In this document: positions 1 to 7,693 of the stretch, one piece after another
How positions within the stretch are numbered: position 1 is the first letter of the stretch
How the letters are laid out: every line of letters starts with the position of its first letter
Source of the DNA: a virus
Direction: 5' to 3' (one strand)
IMG/VR virus record: IMGVR_UViG_3300036860_000042
Coordinates: 1 to 24,622 of that record
Length of the DNA: 24,622 bases
Program-made: the position numbers and the translations under genes
Notes under the pieces: model-generated
What the model was told of the DNA's origin: nothing
Seen by the model: only the letters and a program-made list of their open reading frames with translations
The model's database searches: none

Positions 1-295
1 TGCTGCTTAAGCCTACTAAGATACAGCCTTGCGTGTTAGCGACGGTATTCCCTGCATGAATACGAATAGCTGTATAGTTGGGTACGTTCATTAACTCTGG
101 GAGCCTAAATTGCGGATCTGGTGTCCATAGTGTATGATTCATTGCTCTGCCAGAAACAGTGAGCAGAAGATCATACACGCCAGCAGGAATAGGGTTAGGT
201 AGCTCAAGTGTATAGCACTCAAACTTACCGTCAACATATAATACCCCGGAGGTAGCAGTAGCATCTTTGTGAACACGCTTAAGTTGGAGGTTCAT
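1..295 (-). CDS. DUF5675-like (L,D-transpeptidase-like) protein, 3' end missing
   Basis: The first 98 residues are visible and the gene continues past the left edge. The start MNLQLKRVHK overlaps the preceding stop as TAATG, so translation is probably coupled; no Shine-Dalgarno is visible. The diagnostic stretch is IRIHAGNTVANTQGCILVG, with His80 and Cys91. This matches the core of the DUF5675 family as I remember it (IHxGNxxxxTxGCIxxG), which resembles L,D-transpeptidases with a His/Cys catalytic pair. Phages often carry this family near tail or lysis genes. Here it follows the ejection and tail block, so a role in peptidoglycan processing at entry or lysis is plausible but inferred. The family call is fairly secure; the catalytic role is not demonstrated. 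Confidence 0.75.
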   Translation of the reverse strand, partial: MNLQLKRVHKDATATSGVLYVDGKFECYTLELPNPIPAGVYDLLLTVSGRAMNHTLWTPDPQFRLPELMNVPNYTAIRIHAGNTVANTQGCILVGLSS

Positions 296-1080
296 TATGT
301 TGAAATCGGGTTGATGTTAATGCCGCCCATTCTGTAGTATGAGATTTCTGTTATCTGTGTAGATGTTCCACCGGCAGACATCTTTGCCTGAACAGCAAAG
401 CCAATATTGTGACTGCCGATGAAGTCAGCCGGAGCAGATATTGAAATAAGGTTACCGTGCTCAATATTGGCCGTATAGCCACCAATAGATGGGTTATGGT
501 TGAGTATTTGTAATCCGCCCCCATTATCTGTAACTGCGAAGGCTGTAGTACCAAACACATACCTACTTAAAAATTCTATGGAGCGATGCGCGGTACTTAC
601 GTCAGGAGGTGGAATATTAGGCGACGGTCCAATATGAATTGAATTTAACATCGTATCAAATCGCCATACCATGTACCCAACGCCGCTTGCGACAGCAAGT
701 GTTTGCTGCCCTACGAACCCGTTAGTGGCGGCATTAAACCCTGCCGGTGGAATATCCTGAAATTGAACCGTGGCTTGTCCAAAGTTAACACTTGGATCTT
801 TCCAAGTAACAACAATAAGATGGCTCATTCTACGGAAGTCAATCACTATCGTACGTAAGGTAACAAATGATGTTGTATTGATTGTTCTTACATCTAAATC
901 AGAGAACTCTTTAAACCAACCAATTTGGTTAGGGTTGCCGAATTGATTGGCGTAAGTAAACGTCTCAGTAGTAGTGGTTATTGTACCACCACTAACGCCT
1001 TGATCGTTACCAGTACTATAGTCTGGTACTAGTAGAGGGCGCCAGACATTAGGGGTAAGTCCGTAATCTAACTCGCCCAT
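295..1080 (-). CDS. Beta-rich virion protein, unknown function
   Basis: A 261-residue protein that I do not recognise. It starts MGELDYGLTP and overlaps the upstream stop as TAATG, and its own stop overlaps the next ATG in the same way. The sequence is rich in Thr, Asn, Gly, Ile and aromatic residues, with alternating hydrophobic stretches such as FVTLRTIVIDF and LIVVTW. It has no signal peptide and no obvious membrane helix. The composition suggests a beta-sandwich such as those in tail or fibre-associated proteins. It sits between putative ejection proteins and a cell-wall-active gene, which fits a role in the virion's adsorption or entry apparatus. That is inference from position and composition only. 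Confidence 0.7.
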   Translation of the reverse strand: MGELDYGLTPNVWRPLLVPDYSTGNDQGVSGGTITTTTETFTYANQFGNPNQIGWFKEFSDLDVRTINTTSFVTLRTIVIDFRRMSHLIVVTWKDPSVNFGQATVQFQDIPPAGFNAATNGFVGQQTLAVASGVGYMVWRFDTMLNSIHIGPSPNIPPPDVSTAHRSIEFLSRYVFGTTAFAVTDNGGGLQILNHNPSIGGYTANIEHGNLISISAPADFIGSHNIGFAVQAKMSAGGTSTQITEISYYRMGGININPIST

Positions 1081-1916
1081 TATTGCTGTGGCGGCTGCTG
1101 ATTGCCCTGAAATAGTCCCTGGAAAAGAGGGGCAAGTAACTCGCGCAGCTTATTGAGTCCTACATTTAGCCCTGATTGCGCTGCTTGACCTGTTGCTCCC
1201 CCCATTGTTGACATAGGCGGCTTCTCAATATTCTTAAGAACGTCTTTAATCAACATAGGCTGGGTAGCGCCGGGAACTGCGCCATATGTATAGAGCTTTT
1301 CCCATTCCTCACCCGCACGCGGTCCAGCTTGTGGGCCAGCCATCTTAGCAGCCTTAATGATCGCACGCGCCTTAGCGCCTGGTAAGATAGTTGCCGCTGC
1401 GGGCGCTGCCTTACCTACACCTTCTCCAATAAGGTTAGTTGCCGCGCCCTGCATGAATGCGCTTGCGGGCGTGGTTCCAGGAGGCGCTGTAGCGGCCTCT
1501 AAGCCTCCACCAGACACGATTCGGCCTATTCCCGGTCCCATACCCAACTGCTTACTTACTGCCCCGCCTAAGCCCGTCCCAAGCACTTTAGTGGCAATGT
1601 CACCATATGGCCCAGAACGCGCTTCAGCCTGCTCAGGAGTAGTCTTGCGAAGCTCAAAAGGAGTACCTTGGCTAGCTACGTCCAGCTTGCCGCCCAACTT
1701 AGCTACCCCTCGCATTGGCGCAGATATGGCCTGCCAAGCAGCGCCTTGCATTCTGTGTCCCGGAGTCTTGGTTAGATGAGCAAGGATCTCTTTATCGGTC
1801 CACCCGGCTTTTCTAGCCGCTTCATGGTCAAAGTTAGCGCTTTGGCCTAGAAAGTCAACAATCTCTTCGTCTTTCCATCCAGCCTTCTTAGCTTCAGAAA
1901 CGTCCAACATTTCCAT
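1080..1916 (-). CDS. Putative internal virion/ejection protein with tandem GW-x-D-x-EI repeats
   Basis: A 278-residue protein. The first ATG is chosen because GAGG lies 8 nt upstream. The N-terminus holds two copies of a short helical repeat, AKKAGWKDEEIVDFL (residues 9-23) and ARKAGWTDKEILAHL (34-48), 25 residues apart. Similar AGxxDxEIxxxL repeats occur in phage ejection proteins and large virion proteins as far as I recall. The rest is rich in Gly, Ala and Pro with amphipathic or weakly hydrophobic stretches (about residues 100-190), and the C-terminus is Gln/Pro-rich. It follows two other Gln-rich proteins and precedes the beta-rich 261-residue protein. An ejected protein is the best guess; the family is not identified. 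Confidence 0.75.
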   Translation of the reverse strand: MEMLDVSEAKKAGWKDEEIVDFLGQSANFDHEAARKAGWTDKEILAHLTKTPGHRMQGAAWQAISAPMRGVAKLGGKLDVASQGTPFELRKTTPEQAEARSGPYGDIATKVLGTGLGGAVSKQLGMGPGIGRIVSGGGLEAATAPPGTTPASAFMQGAATNLIGEGVGKAAPAAATILPGAKARAIIKAAKMAGPQAGPRAGEEWEKLYTYGAVPGATQPMLIKDVLKNIEKPPMSTMGGATGQAAQSGLNVGLNKLRELLAPLFQGLFQGNQQPPQQ

Positions 1917-1921
1917 AGGTA

Positions 1922-3538
1922 TTACCTCTGAAAGCTTGACAGCGGTGGACGGTTAGTGGGCGCGTCCATAGGCGCTCCCGTAACTCCCGCGCTACTCTTA
2001 ATAGGCTGCTGCTTAGCAGGCGCTGTACCTGTCTTAGGCGTCCCAAATGCCGTAGGAGGCGTTTTATTCCCTTTAGGCGTCTCAGGACGAAGGTATACTG
2101 ACGGTGTATCATACCGCTGCGACATTTCCCGCTGCTTGGAAATAAGTGTAGCCTGCATATCGTTCGCCAGCCCTCTAAAGTGAATTGGCGCGTTTACGTT
2201 AGACAAGTCACTAATAAGATCGGCTGCGGTAATCGCGTAGAATTGGACCGAACCTCCACCCTTCATTCCGCCAATTGCCGTATCGTAGCGGTTACGGGTA
2301 TTAGTAATATGCGCTTGAAGTTCCGCCAATTCCGGTCTAATAGATAACGCTCTAGTTGCTTGCATCATAGGCGCAATTACCTTGCCCAAGATTGGAATTG
2401 CTGCTGCCGCTTTTGGCCCGCCTAATTGCGCTGCCGCTATTTGTCGGTCTCTATCAGTAAGCTTTAACCCTTCAACTCTATCTGCCGCATTGCGCAGAGA
2501 GTTAATAGAGAACTCCATATCGCGGAGTTCTTTCATTTCAGCGTCAGTCGGCGGTTTCGCAATCCGTGTCCCAATTTCTCCGGGTTGTGGAAGCCGTGGC
2601 GGCGCGTGAAAGGCTTGATACGGGCCAGTATATCCCTTTGCGCCGGGCATAACTGACTGCCAGCCCTTTTGCTCAGGATCTATTTTTACAGTCGTTTGAC
2701 CGGGTGCTAAGCCTTCGCTTTTACTTTCCGGTACTAGATTACCAGACTGAACCGGCTCGCCCGGCTTAACAACTTTAGGCGTAAGAGGTTGCTGCGCCCC
2801 TCTAAGACTCAACGGAAAGCCGCCAAGATTGATTTGGTACATATCCGGCGTTTGAATCTGCCGCTGCATTGTATTTACAATTGAAGTATCGCGCTCATAC
2901 TTAGTATGCTCTTCCGGCGTAAGTGGAATTCCCGCAGCCTGCTTAGCCGTAAAAAACTGCATCCGTCCAACACGGGCGTTAAACTCTGCGCCACGCGCCG
3001 CTGGACCGCTTTTAGGCATTACCATTCCTTTAGCGTCGGTATGCAAGTAAATAGATCGGACGCCGTGCTCATAATCGTCTAGCGACTCTGGAATAATACC
3101 TTCTTGAATGCCCTTCGTCGCGGCAGCATTCTGGTCTAACATATGCTGCTGCTGAAGTTCTTTCAGCAACTCAATCGCTGCTGGCCCGCGCACTCCACCG
3201 CTGCGTAAGGCGCCTGCGTAAGCTTTAGCGCGGTTGCGCGTATCAGAGCTAGCAGTGTTATCTGTAGAAATCTGGTCCGCAATTCCACTCAACGCCTGCC
3301 CCTGCTGCTTCGCAACCTGTTCCTCTTGATACCCTTTCAAACCGCCAGCTTTCATGAAGTTCATAAACTCTGGCCCTGTACCTTCAGGAATTGGCGCTTC
3401 AGCCCCCGGCGCTAAACCCTGCTTCTGAAGATACTGCGCAAACTCCCCCTCACGCTGGCGTTGACGGCCTTCTTGCAGACCTTCTTTAACATCTTCTGTG
3501 AAGATGACTTCGCCGGTCTGAGGATTAACAGTAGGCAT
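1922..3538 (-). CDS. Putative internal virion/ejection protein
   Basis: A 538-residue protein starting MPTVNPQTGE, with its ATG overlapping the preceding stop as TAATG. It is Gln-, Ala-, Gly- and Pro-rich. The N-terminal half is charged and helical (KEGLQEGRQRQREGEF). There is a longer helical section around residues 335-470 (for example AEMKELRDMEFSINSLRNAA), and the tail is Pro/Thr-rich and probably disordered. No enzyme motif or signal peptide was found. Size, composition and position after the nozzle gene resemble podovirus ejection proteins that leave the capsid with the DNA, but I cannot align it to a named family. Function is inferred. Confidence 0.75.
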   Translation of the reverse strand: MPTVNPQTGEVIFTEDVKEGLQEGRQRQREGEFAQYLQKQGLAPGAEAPIPEGTGPEFMNFMKAGGLKGYQEEQVAKQQGQALSGIADQISTDNTASSDTRNRAKAYAGALRSGGVRGPAAIELLKELQQQHMLDQNAAATKGIQEGIIPESLDDYEHGVRSIYLHTDAKGMVMPKSGPAARGAEFNARVGRMQFFTAKQAAGIPLTPEEHTKYERDTSIVNTMQRQIQTPDMYQINLGGFPLSLRGAQQPLTPKVVKPGEPVQSGNLVPESKSEGLAPGQTTVKIDPEQKGWQSVMPGAKGYTGPYQAFHAPPRLPQPGEIGTRIAKPPTDAEMKELRDMEFSINSLRNAADRVEGLKLTDRDRQIAAAQLGGPKAAAAIPILGKVIAPMMQATRALSIRPELAELQAHITNTRNRYDTAIGGMKGGGSVQFYAITAADLISDLSNVNAPIHFRGLANDMQATLISKQREMSQRYDTPSVYLRPETPKGNKTPPTAFGTPKTGTAPAKQQPIKSSAGVTGAPMDAPTNRPPLSSFQR

Positions 3539-4134
3539 TATGTCCCGCCCTGACTAAGCCCAACGTCCATACCACCGCTAGGCTGCATACCCATATCTGA
3601 CGTATTAAGATCCTTATTACCACCTGTCAGACTATTCCAAATTGAACCAAACGACGGACCTTGATTGCCGCCCACTTGGCTCATTAAATCCTTTACGCCG
3701 CCGCCCGCAAGCTGGGGAATAATCCCTGCGCGCCCCGGCTGCGGAGTAGAAGTAACAGCAGGCGTACCGGGATGTCCATAAGCCTGTAGCGCACCTTGGC
3801 GCAGTTGATCCCTAGCTTGCTGTTGCATCTGCATCTGACCAAGCTTCCAATCCGCCACAGCCTTAGCCATCATAGCTTTAGCCGCTGGGCCAGTAACACC
3901 CCTCTCTCCCAACGCATTAGCCTGCTTATCAATCAACTCATTCATCTGAAGCTGCTGTAGTTGAGGATCGCCAAGCGCAAACGCGGGGTCACGAAGGGAA
4001 TTCTGATACTGCTGTGTCAGTCTATCTCCCATCTGCATGTTACGCATTTCCTGCTGCTGCATGAAAGCAGTCCTCGGGTCAGTCTGCTGAACCCTTGGCG
4101 GCGCGCCTGTAAGTCCTTCCATTGCTCCCGGCAT
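3538..4134 (-). CDS. Gln/Met-rich virion-associated protein with C-terminal GGMDVG motif
   Basis: A 198-residue protein with a strong ribosome-binding site (AAGGGG, 7 nt before ATG), starting 1 nt after the acetyltransferase stop. The first 130 residues are unusually rich in Gln and Met (FMQQQEMRNMQMGDRL, LGQMQMQQQARDQLRQ) and should be largely helical. A Gly/Pro-rich linker follows, and the end is SGGMDVGLSQGGT. The GGMDVG sequence is one of seven related motifs in this window. Together with the next two genes it forms a run of Gln-rich, probably internal virion proteins. I do not recognise a family and the role is inferred from context. Confidence 0.75.
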   Translation of the reverse strand: MPGAMEGLTGAPPRVQQTDPRTAFMQQQEMRNMQMGDRLTQQYQNSLRDPAFALGDPQLQQLQMNELIDKQANALGERGVTGPAAKAMMAKAVADWKLGQMQMQQQARDQLRQGALQAYGHPGTPAVTSTPQPGRAGIIPQLAGGGVKDLMSQVGGNQGPSFGSIWNSLTGGNKDLNTSDMGMQPSGGMDVGLSQGGT

Positions 4135-4135
4135 G

Positions 4136-4534
4136 TTAAATCCCCTTAATCCAATGAGTTAATTCTATATTATTGCTCTGGTAGCCGTGTCGCTTTAATG
4201 CCTTCCCGATACGCTTAGGTGCGGTCGTAGTAATTAATCTGACCCCACGCTCCAATAACATCTTCTCTGCAAACTGGCCCAACTTACGCGCGTTAGCATG
4301 GCTGCGGTAAGCGGGCTGAAGATACCAGTGGTCCAAGAATACCCACGGGAAGCCATTATCAAAGATATGTAATACGCCTACTAACTTACCGTCTACTTCA
4401 GCTACGATAACGTCTCGCGGCGGAAAGTTGGCGTAATTCTTAGCCATCCACTCTTTCCACTCAGGCGTAAAATCACTAAGCTGAGCGAGCATTTCTGGCG
4501 TATCAGTTTCAGGATTGTACTGACGAACTATCAT
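4136..4534 (-). CDS. GNAT-fold acetyltransferase-like protein (second of two paralogues)
   Basis: A 132-residue protein whose ATG overlaps the preceding stop as ATGA. The order of elements fits a GNAT fold: N-terminal RQYNPETDTPEML, strand DVIVAEVDGKLVGVL (about 41-55), strand/turn LDHWYLQPAY (67-76), then a helix ending in ERGVRL. The usual acetyl-CoA pyrophosphate loop (Q/RxxGxG/A) is replaced by RSHANARKL, so cofactor binding is uncertain. It resembles the other GNAT-like gene at 5209-5634 (shared RQYxPxxDTxExL, DxGxPxxxLDxxYLxPxY and RGxR), which implies duplication. The acceptor substrate is unknown. Its position in the virion block leaves open whether it acts on host molecules, on phage proteins, or is packaged. 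Confidence 0.8.
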   Translation of the reverse strand: MIVRQYNPETDTPEMLAQLSDFTPEWKEWMAKNYANFPPRDVIVAEVDGKLVGVLHIFDNGFPWVFLDHWYLQPAYRSHANARKLGQFAEKMLLERGVRLITTTAPKRIGKALKRHGYQSNNIELTHWIKGI

Positions 4535-4782
4535 CTGGCCCCTTTAAGAAGCTTAATGTAGTCTAAGTCTTGATCTGTCGGATTGGTAGGGTGCCCACCA
4601 ACCGCGTCATACTTCGTGCGCTGTTGTGGGTTCAGGCTCTCAACCTCTGGGTGCAATACTGTAGGCTGTGCAGCGCCCGTAGAAGCGGGCGCGGTCGGAT
4701 CAAGCCCCTTAGCAATATTCTCAATCGCCTGATTGGTCGCTCGATTGCGCGTTCTGATCCCTACAGTCATCCCGCTTTCCAT
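4531..4782 (-). CDS. Small protein with N-terminal SGMTVGI motif
   Basis: An 83-residue protein of unknown function. The start MESGMTVGIRTRNR overlaps the preceding stop as TAATG, and the stop overlaps the acetyltransferase start by 4 nt. The GMTVGI stretch lies at residues 4-9, the only case where this window's recurring GM-x-VG motif is N-terminal. The remainder is hydrophilic and Pro/Thr/Asn-rich and ends YIKLLKGAR. It contains no membrane segment and no cysteine. Tight coupling on both sides supports a real gene. Confidence 0.7.
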   Translation of the reverse strand: MESGMTVGIRTRNRATNQAIENIAKGLDPTAPASTGAAQPTVLHPEVESLNPQQRTKYDAVGGHPTNPTDQDLDYIKLLKGAR

Positions 4783-4991
4783 TACCTATATACCCCACTT
4801 CTGTATGGCGTCATTGATCTCCCTTGCGGAATACCAACGCCCATTCCACCTGATTGTGCGCCTGGGTCACGCAGCCGCTTTTCAGCCCTTATCTGCCCCG
4901 CTGTCATTGACTCTTTCTTCTTCTTACGCCGAGTACCTGGAGCAGGATTAGCCAAATCCGGCTCTTGCGTATCTCGCCCACTAACTGGCAT
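4782..4991 (-). CDS. Small basic protein with KKKK cluster and GGMGVGI motif
   Basis: A 69-residue protein. A longer frame opens upstream, but the start MPVSGRDTQE at 4991 is preferred because AGGAG lies 8 nt upstream and the longer version would run back through the upstream membrane-protein gene. A RRKKKK cluster occurs near residue 23 and AQSGGMGVGIPQGRS near residue 50. It overlaps the stop of the 54-residue membrane gene by 11 nt, and its own stop forms TAATG with the next gene. The combination of lysine cluster and GGM-x-VG is also seen at 17597-17809 and 18005-18202. Function unknown; the basic, probably disordered sequence could bind nucleic acid or a virion protein. Confidence 0.75.
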   Translation of the reverse strand: MPVSGRDTQEPDLANPAPGTRRKKKKESMTAGQIRAEKRLRDPGAQSGGMGVGIPQGRSMTPYRSGVYR

Positions 4992-5145
4992 TTGGATCTC
5001 TCCTATGACGCAATGCGCCCGTAACGTGATACCATCCGCCAAGCAATCCAATAACTAAATGTAATATACATACGCCTGCTGCGCACCAGTGAAATAGCTC
5101 TGCCTTACGATTACTTACCGGATGCTTTGGGAATGGATCTACCAT
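4981..5145 (-). CDS. Tiny single-span membrane protein (54 aa)
   Basis: A 54-residue frame starting MVDPFPKHPV, with GAGG 9 nt before the ATG. The middle is a hydrophobic helix (FHWCAAGVCILHLVIGLLGG, residues 18-37), followed directly by WYHV and a basic tail ALRHRRDPNAS. It overlaps the 51-residue gene upstream by 35 nt and the GGMGVGI gene downstream by 11 nt. A single inner-membrane span with a positively charged C-terminal side is predicted. It shares G-W-Y at the end of the helix with the tiny proteins at 7694-7831 and 18206-18286. Function unknown; a holin or other membrane accessory role is possible but unproven. Confidence 0.65.
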   Translation of the reverse strand: MVDPFPKHPVSNRKAELFHWCAAGVCILHLVIGLLGGWYHVTGALRHRRDPNAS

Positions 5146-5266
5146 TGGCGGTATCCTCAATCAGCGCCTTTAGAGTCTGCTCAACAATAAGTTCAAACGA
5201 TCCAAAGTCTATATTACGACTGACTTGCACAGCATCGGCTTCTCGCCCAGGTATTGCGCTTGCCAT
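5111..5266 (-). CDS. Small overlapping ORF, 51 aa, unknown
   Basis: A 51-residue frame beginning MASAIPGREA inside the 3' end of the GNAT-like gene. It is supported by a near-ideal ribosome-binding site (GGAGG, 5 nt before ATG) and by a plausible helical core, FELIVEQTLKALIEDTANGR. It overlaps the GNAT-like gene by 58 nt and the following membrane-protein gene by 35 nt, both in different frames. Without it, the stretch 5146-5208 would be the only uncovered gap in this densely packed block. No family recognised. The strong start site makes it more likely real than not. Confidence 0.55.
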   Translation of the reverse strand: MASAIPGREADAVQVSRNIDFGSFELIVEQTLKALIEDTANGRSIPKASGK

Positions 5267-5634
5267 TTAGCCCTCCGCTTGAGCAAGTCAACCGACTGCT
5301 CAGCTTCTCCGCCTGTCCCGTTCATTAACGCGTAGAGCCATCTGATTCCGCGCTGAGCACATAAAGCTTCCACATACACCATAACGTCCCGCAGAGTAGC
5401 GAACCGATTATAACGAGGGAGTAAGTAAAGCTGATCCAGGACTGCGTACGGTAATCCCCCATCCAGTAGAAAGGCAAACCCAACCACTCCATTATCTTCC
5501 TCGATAATGATTACATTATCTAAGTTAAGCCTATCAAAGTGCGCAAGCGTAAATAATGTTGTCCCATAACAGAGATTCCACAAGTCTAGTAATTGCTCCT
5601 TAGTATCCTTTGTAGGATCGTACTGTCTAATCAT
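5209..5634 (-). CDS. GNAT-fold acetyltransferase-like protein (first of two paralogues)
   Basis: A 141-residue protein starting MIRQYDPTKD, with its ATG overlapping the nozzle-like gene's stop as ATGA. GNAT-like elements in order: N-terminal strand/helix; strand VIIIEEDNGVVGFAFLL (41-57); LDQLYLLPRY (66-75) at the position of the central strand; helix LRDVMVYVEALCAQRGIRW. The canonical acetyl-CoA loop glycines are missing (NRFATLRD in their place). It resembles the gene at 4136-4534 in length, order of motifs and N-terminus, so the two are probably paralogues. Substrate unknown. Because the cofactor loop is degenerate, it may be a divergent enzyme or a repurposed fold. Confidence 0.8.
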   Translation of the reverse strand: MIRQYDPTKDTKEQLLDLWNLCYGTTLFTLAHFDRLNLDNVIIIEEDNGVVGFAFLLDGGLPYAVLDQLYLLPRYNRFATLRDVMVYVEALCAQRGIRWLYALMNGTGGEAEQSVDLLKRRAKWQAQYLGEKPMLCKSVVI

Positions 5635-7691
5635 GGGACTCGCTTTGTCGGTAGCGCGATAATCTCCACTGGCGGGAAGACTTCAAAGCCTGACCCACTA
5701 AACTTAACCTGTGCCCAACGTGATACACGCCCAAACAATACTCTTGCTTGCGAAGCTGCGGGCGCGTCAACAGGAAGGTCCATAATATCTTCATACGTGG
5801 CGCTGTCAAACTGGTGCGGATGCTGCGCGTAACGAATGCTTACGGTAAGTTCATTGTCTTCATGTCCAAACGTGGCGTACGGGACAATCAATCCTAACCA
5901 TTTAGTAAGCTTATCTTTACCCTCCCTTGCCATCCAAGGAAGTTGAACACTTGATTGAACGCCATCAAAGGGATTGGCTGGATTCTGCGAACCGACGCCC
6001 ATGCGGATAACGTCTTTACCGTCAAACCTAACGTATATAACTTCGCGCTCACCATTAATAATAGCTGGCACGGCAAAGTCTGCCACTTGCGTCATAGTGC
6101 TGGTCCAAACACCCTCACCTAACTCTTGCGAACGGACGAAATCTTCAATAACGCCAGTATTTACTTTTGACGGCGAGCCGGGCTTCTGTCTAAACCAGAA
6201 TCTAATTGTTTGCGTCTTTTCGTCAAATACGCCTTGCGTCCACCAGGGCTCAATAAGCCAAAGATCGCTCAGAAGATTAGCAATCTTACCTGACCCATAC
6301 GCCCGCCATGTTGCGCGAATTACATATATTCCTCTTTGCCAAAAGAAGAGTAATGCTCCATCAGGCGTTTCTACCATAGACTTATGGCTGTCAATCCCGT
6401 GCTCATTCGTGACCATTAACACTATAGGGTTGCCCGCAGCGTCAAGAGTAAAGGAAGATATGCTTGATGGAGTCCCTACGATAACTCCTGAACCTAACTC
6501 ACGTACAGCGGTGATACGATTAGCTTGCGAGAGCGCATTAACGCCGCCTGAGATTGTGGTAGCATTCTCAGGAGGGAACTCGTCTGGGAATAGCGCCCGT
6601 GACCAGTACAAGTTAGCAAGCGTAGGAGTTGTAGAGCCTGCTGTAGGCGCTCCCCCGCCAACAATGCGCGTCTTATGCCAAGTGGCAACCTGTAACGCTG
6701 GCGGGGCATTAGCGTAGAGGAAGTAGAGATCATCAAAGTAGACGACGTTTGCGCCATCATCGTTAAAGAAGGTAACGCGCTTTATGTCTGACCAAACAGG
6801 CGTTCCCGTTGTAGTAGCACTTGACCGCAATAGGCTGAATTGCTGCCAGCTAGCTGATGGTCCAACAGATTGAGTAAACTCGAAGTAATTGGCGTTAGCA
6901 TCATCGCCAAATCGTATCCGAACATTAGCTGTCCCAGCAGCTTTGAATACCTGAAAGTTGAGGAAGTCCGTTCCGGTAAAGTCTGTCCCGCCATAAGGGT
7001 AAGGACCGCTTAAGAAGTTCTTAGCAACAGTCCAGCTATTGAATGCATTACTACTAGCCGCGACTTGAAGTGATTGTGTGTGGACTCTGCTTCCCCCACC
7101 TGGAACTGATGCATCTGCTACGAATGTCCCACCTGTCCAGTTCTCGTCAGTAATCGTTGCGCCGACAGGACTAACAGGCTTGCTCCCTAACGGGAACATG
7201 AATGGGCGTGCTTCTCCTTGCGCAAGGAAGTGCTGCCCATACTTCATTGGCGCGTCGCGCCCGTTGAGTGTGATAAGCCACTGGTCGAATACCGTATGCG
7301 TCCAATACATTTCATTAGCGGTATTGTTGAAGCCACGCCTAACTATTGTTAGCGTACCGGGCGCTCCAATATCATACCGCCACACTGCGCCAGTATTAGT
7401 AGTAATAATTAAATGAGTACTGAATGTAAGTACATTAGCTACGTAAGTACTGAATGTAAAGGGCGCAACGAATACCGTATTGCCGTCTAGGTCAGCGAAT
7501 CTTACCGAGTCAAGCGATAGATCTGCTCGGATTGAACAGACGTGCGTCCCGCCTTGCGGAAGGCACCTAAGTAAGATGTTTGACGCATCGTCATATCCAC
7601 CTTTGGCAATATCTGAACGCGGATCTTCACGGTCAATCCCGCGCTCAAAACTGACAAAAGGCTCTTCAGGAAGTGTGGCTATGTGCGCCAC
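5631..7691 (-). CDS. Tail nozzle-like structural protein with inserted carbohydrate-binding-like domain
   Basis: A 686-residue protein with a GTG start (GTG GCG CAC), 2 nt after the stop of the tiny membrane gene. The N- and C-terminal parts look like a beta-propeller/nozzle (THLIITTNTGAVWRYDIG, VFDQWLITLNGRDAPMKY, and later LTKWLGLIVPYATFG), a layout I associate with short-tail nozzle or tail-tubular proteins that close the podovirus tail. An insertion at about residues 172-326 has jelly-roll features (NFQVFKAAGTANVRIRFGD, SWQQFSLLRS, VVYFDDLYFLY), like carbohydrate-binding modules. It lies downstream of the probable adaptor, as expected. The structural role is likely, the nozzle assignment moderate, and the domain type inferred. 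Confidence 0.75.
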   Translation of the reverse strand: MAHIATLPEEPFVSFERGIDREDPRSDIAKGGYDDASNILLRCLPQGGTHVCSIRADLSLDSVRFADLDGNTVFVAPFTFSTYVANVLTFSTHLIITTNTGAVWRYDIGAPGTLTIVRRGFNNTANEMYWTHTVFDQWLITLNGRDAPMKYGQHFLAQGEARPFMFPLGSKPVSPVGATITDENWTGGTFVADASVPGGGSRVHTQSLQVAASSNAFNSWTVAKNFLSGPYPYGGTDFTGTDFLNFQVFKAAGTANVRIRFGDDANANYFEFTQSVGPSASWQQFSLLRSSATTTGTPVWSDIKRVTFFNDDGANVVYFDDLYFLYANAPPALQVATWHKTRIVGGGAPTAGSTTPTLANLYWSRALFPDEFPPENATTISGGVNALSQANRITAVRELGSGVIVGTPSSISSFTLDAAGNPIVLMVTNEHGIDSHKSMVETPDGALLFFWQRGIYVIRATWRAYGSGKIANLLSDLWLIEPWWTQGVFDEKTQTIRFWFRQKPGSPSKVNTGVIEDFVRSQELGEGVWTSTMTQVADFAVPAIINGEREVIYVRFDGKDVIRMGVGSQNPANPFDGVQSSVQLPWMAREGKDKLTKWLGLIVPYATFGHEDNELTVSIRYAQHPHQFDSATYEDIMDLPVDAPAASQARVLFGRVSRWAQVKFSGSGFEVFPPVEIIALPTKRVP

Positions 7692-7693
7692 AA

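Noticed and set aside
4570-5058. A 162-residue open frame on the plus strand
   Set aside because: It lies opposite several well-supported minus-strand genes with ribosome-binding sites and motif tails. It has no ribosome-binding site, and its composition (Arg/Ser/Pro-rich) is that of an antisense shadow.
5974-6717. A 247-residue open frame on the plus strand opposite the nozzle-like gene
   Set aside because: No start signal and a composition typical of antisense frames; the nozzle-like gene covers the region fully.
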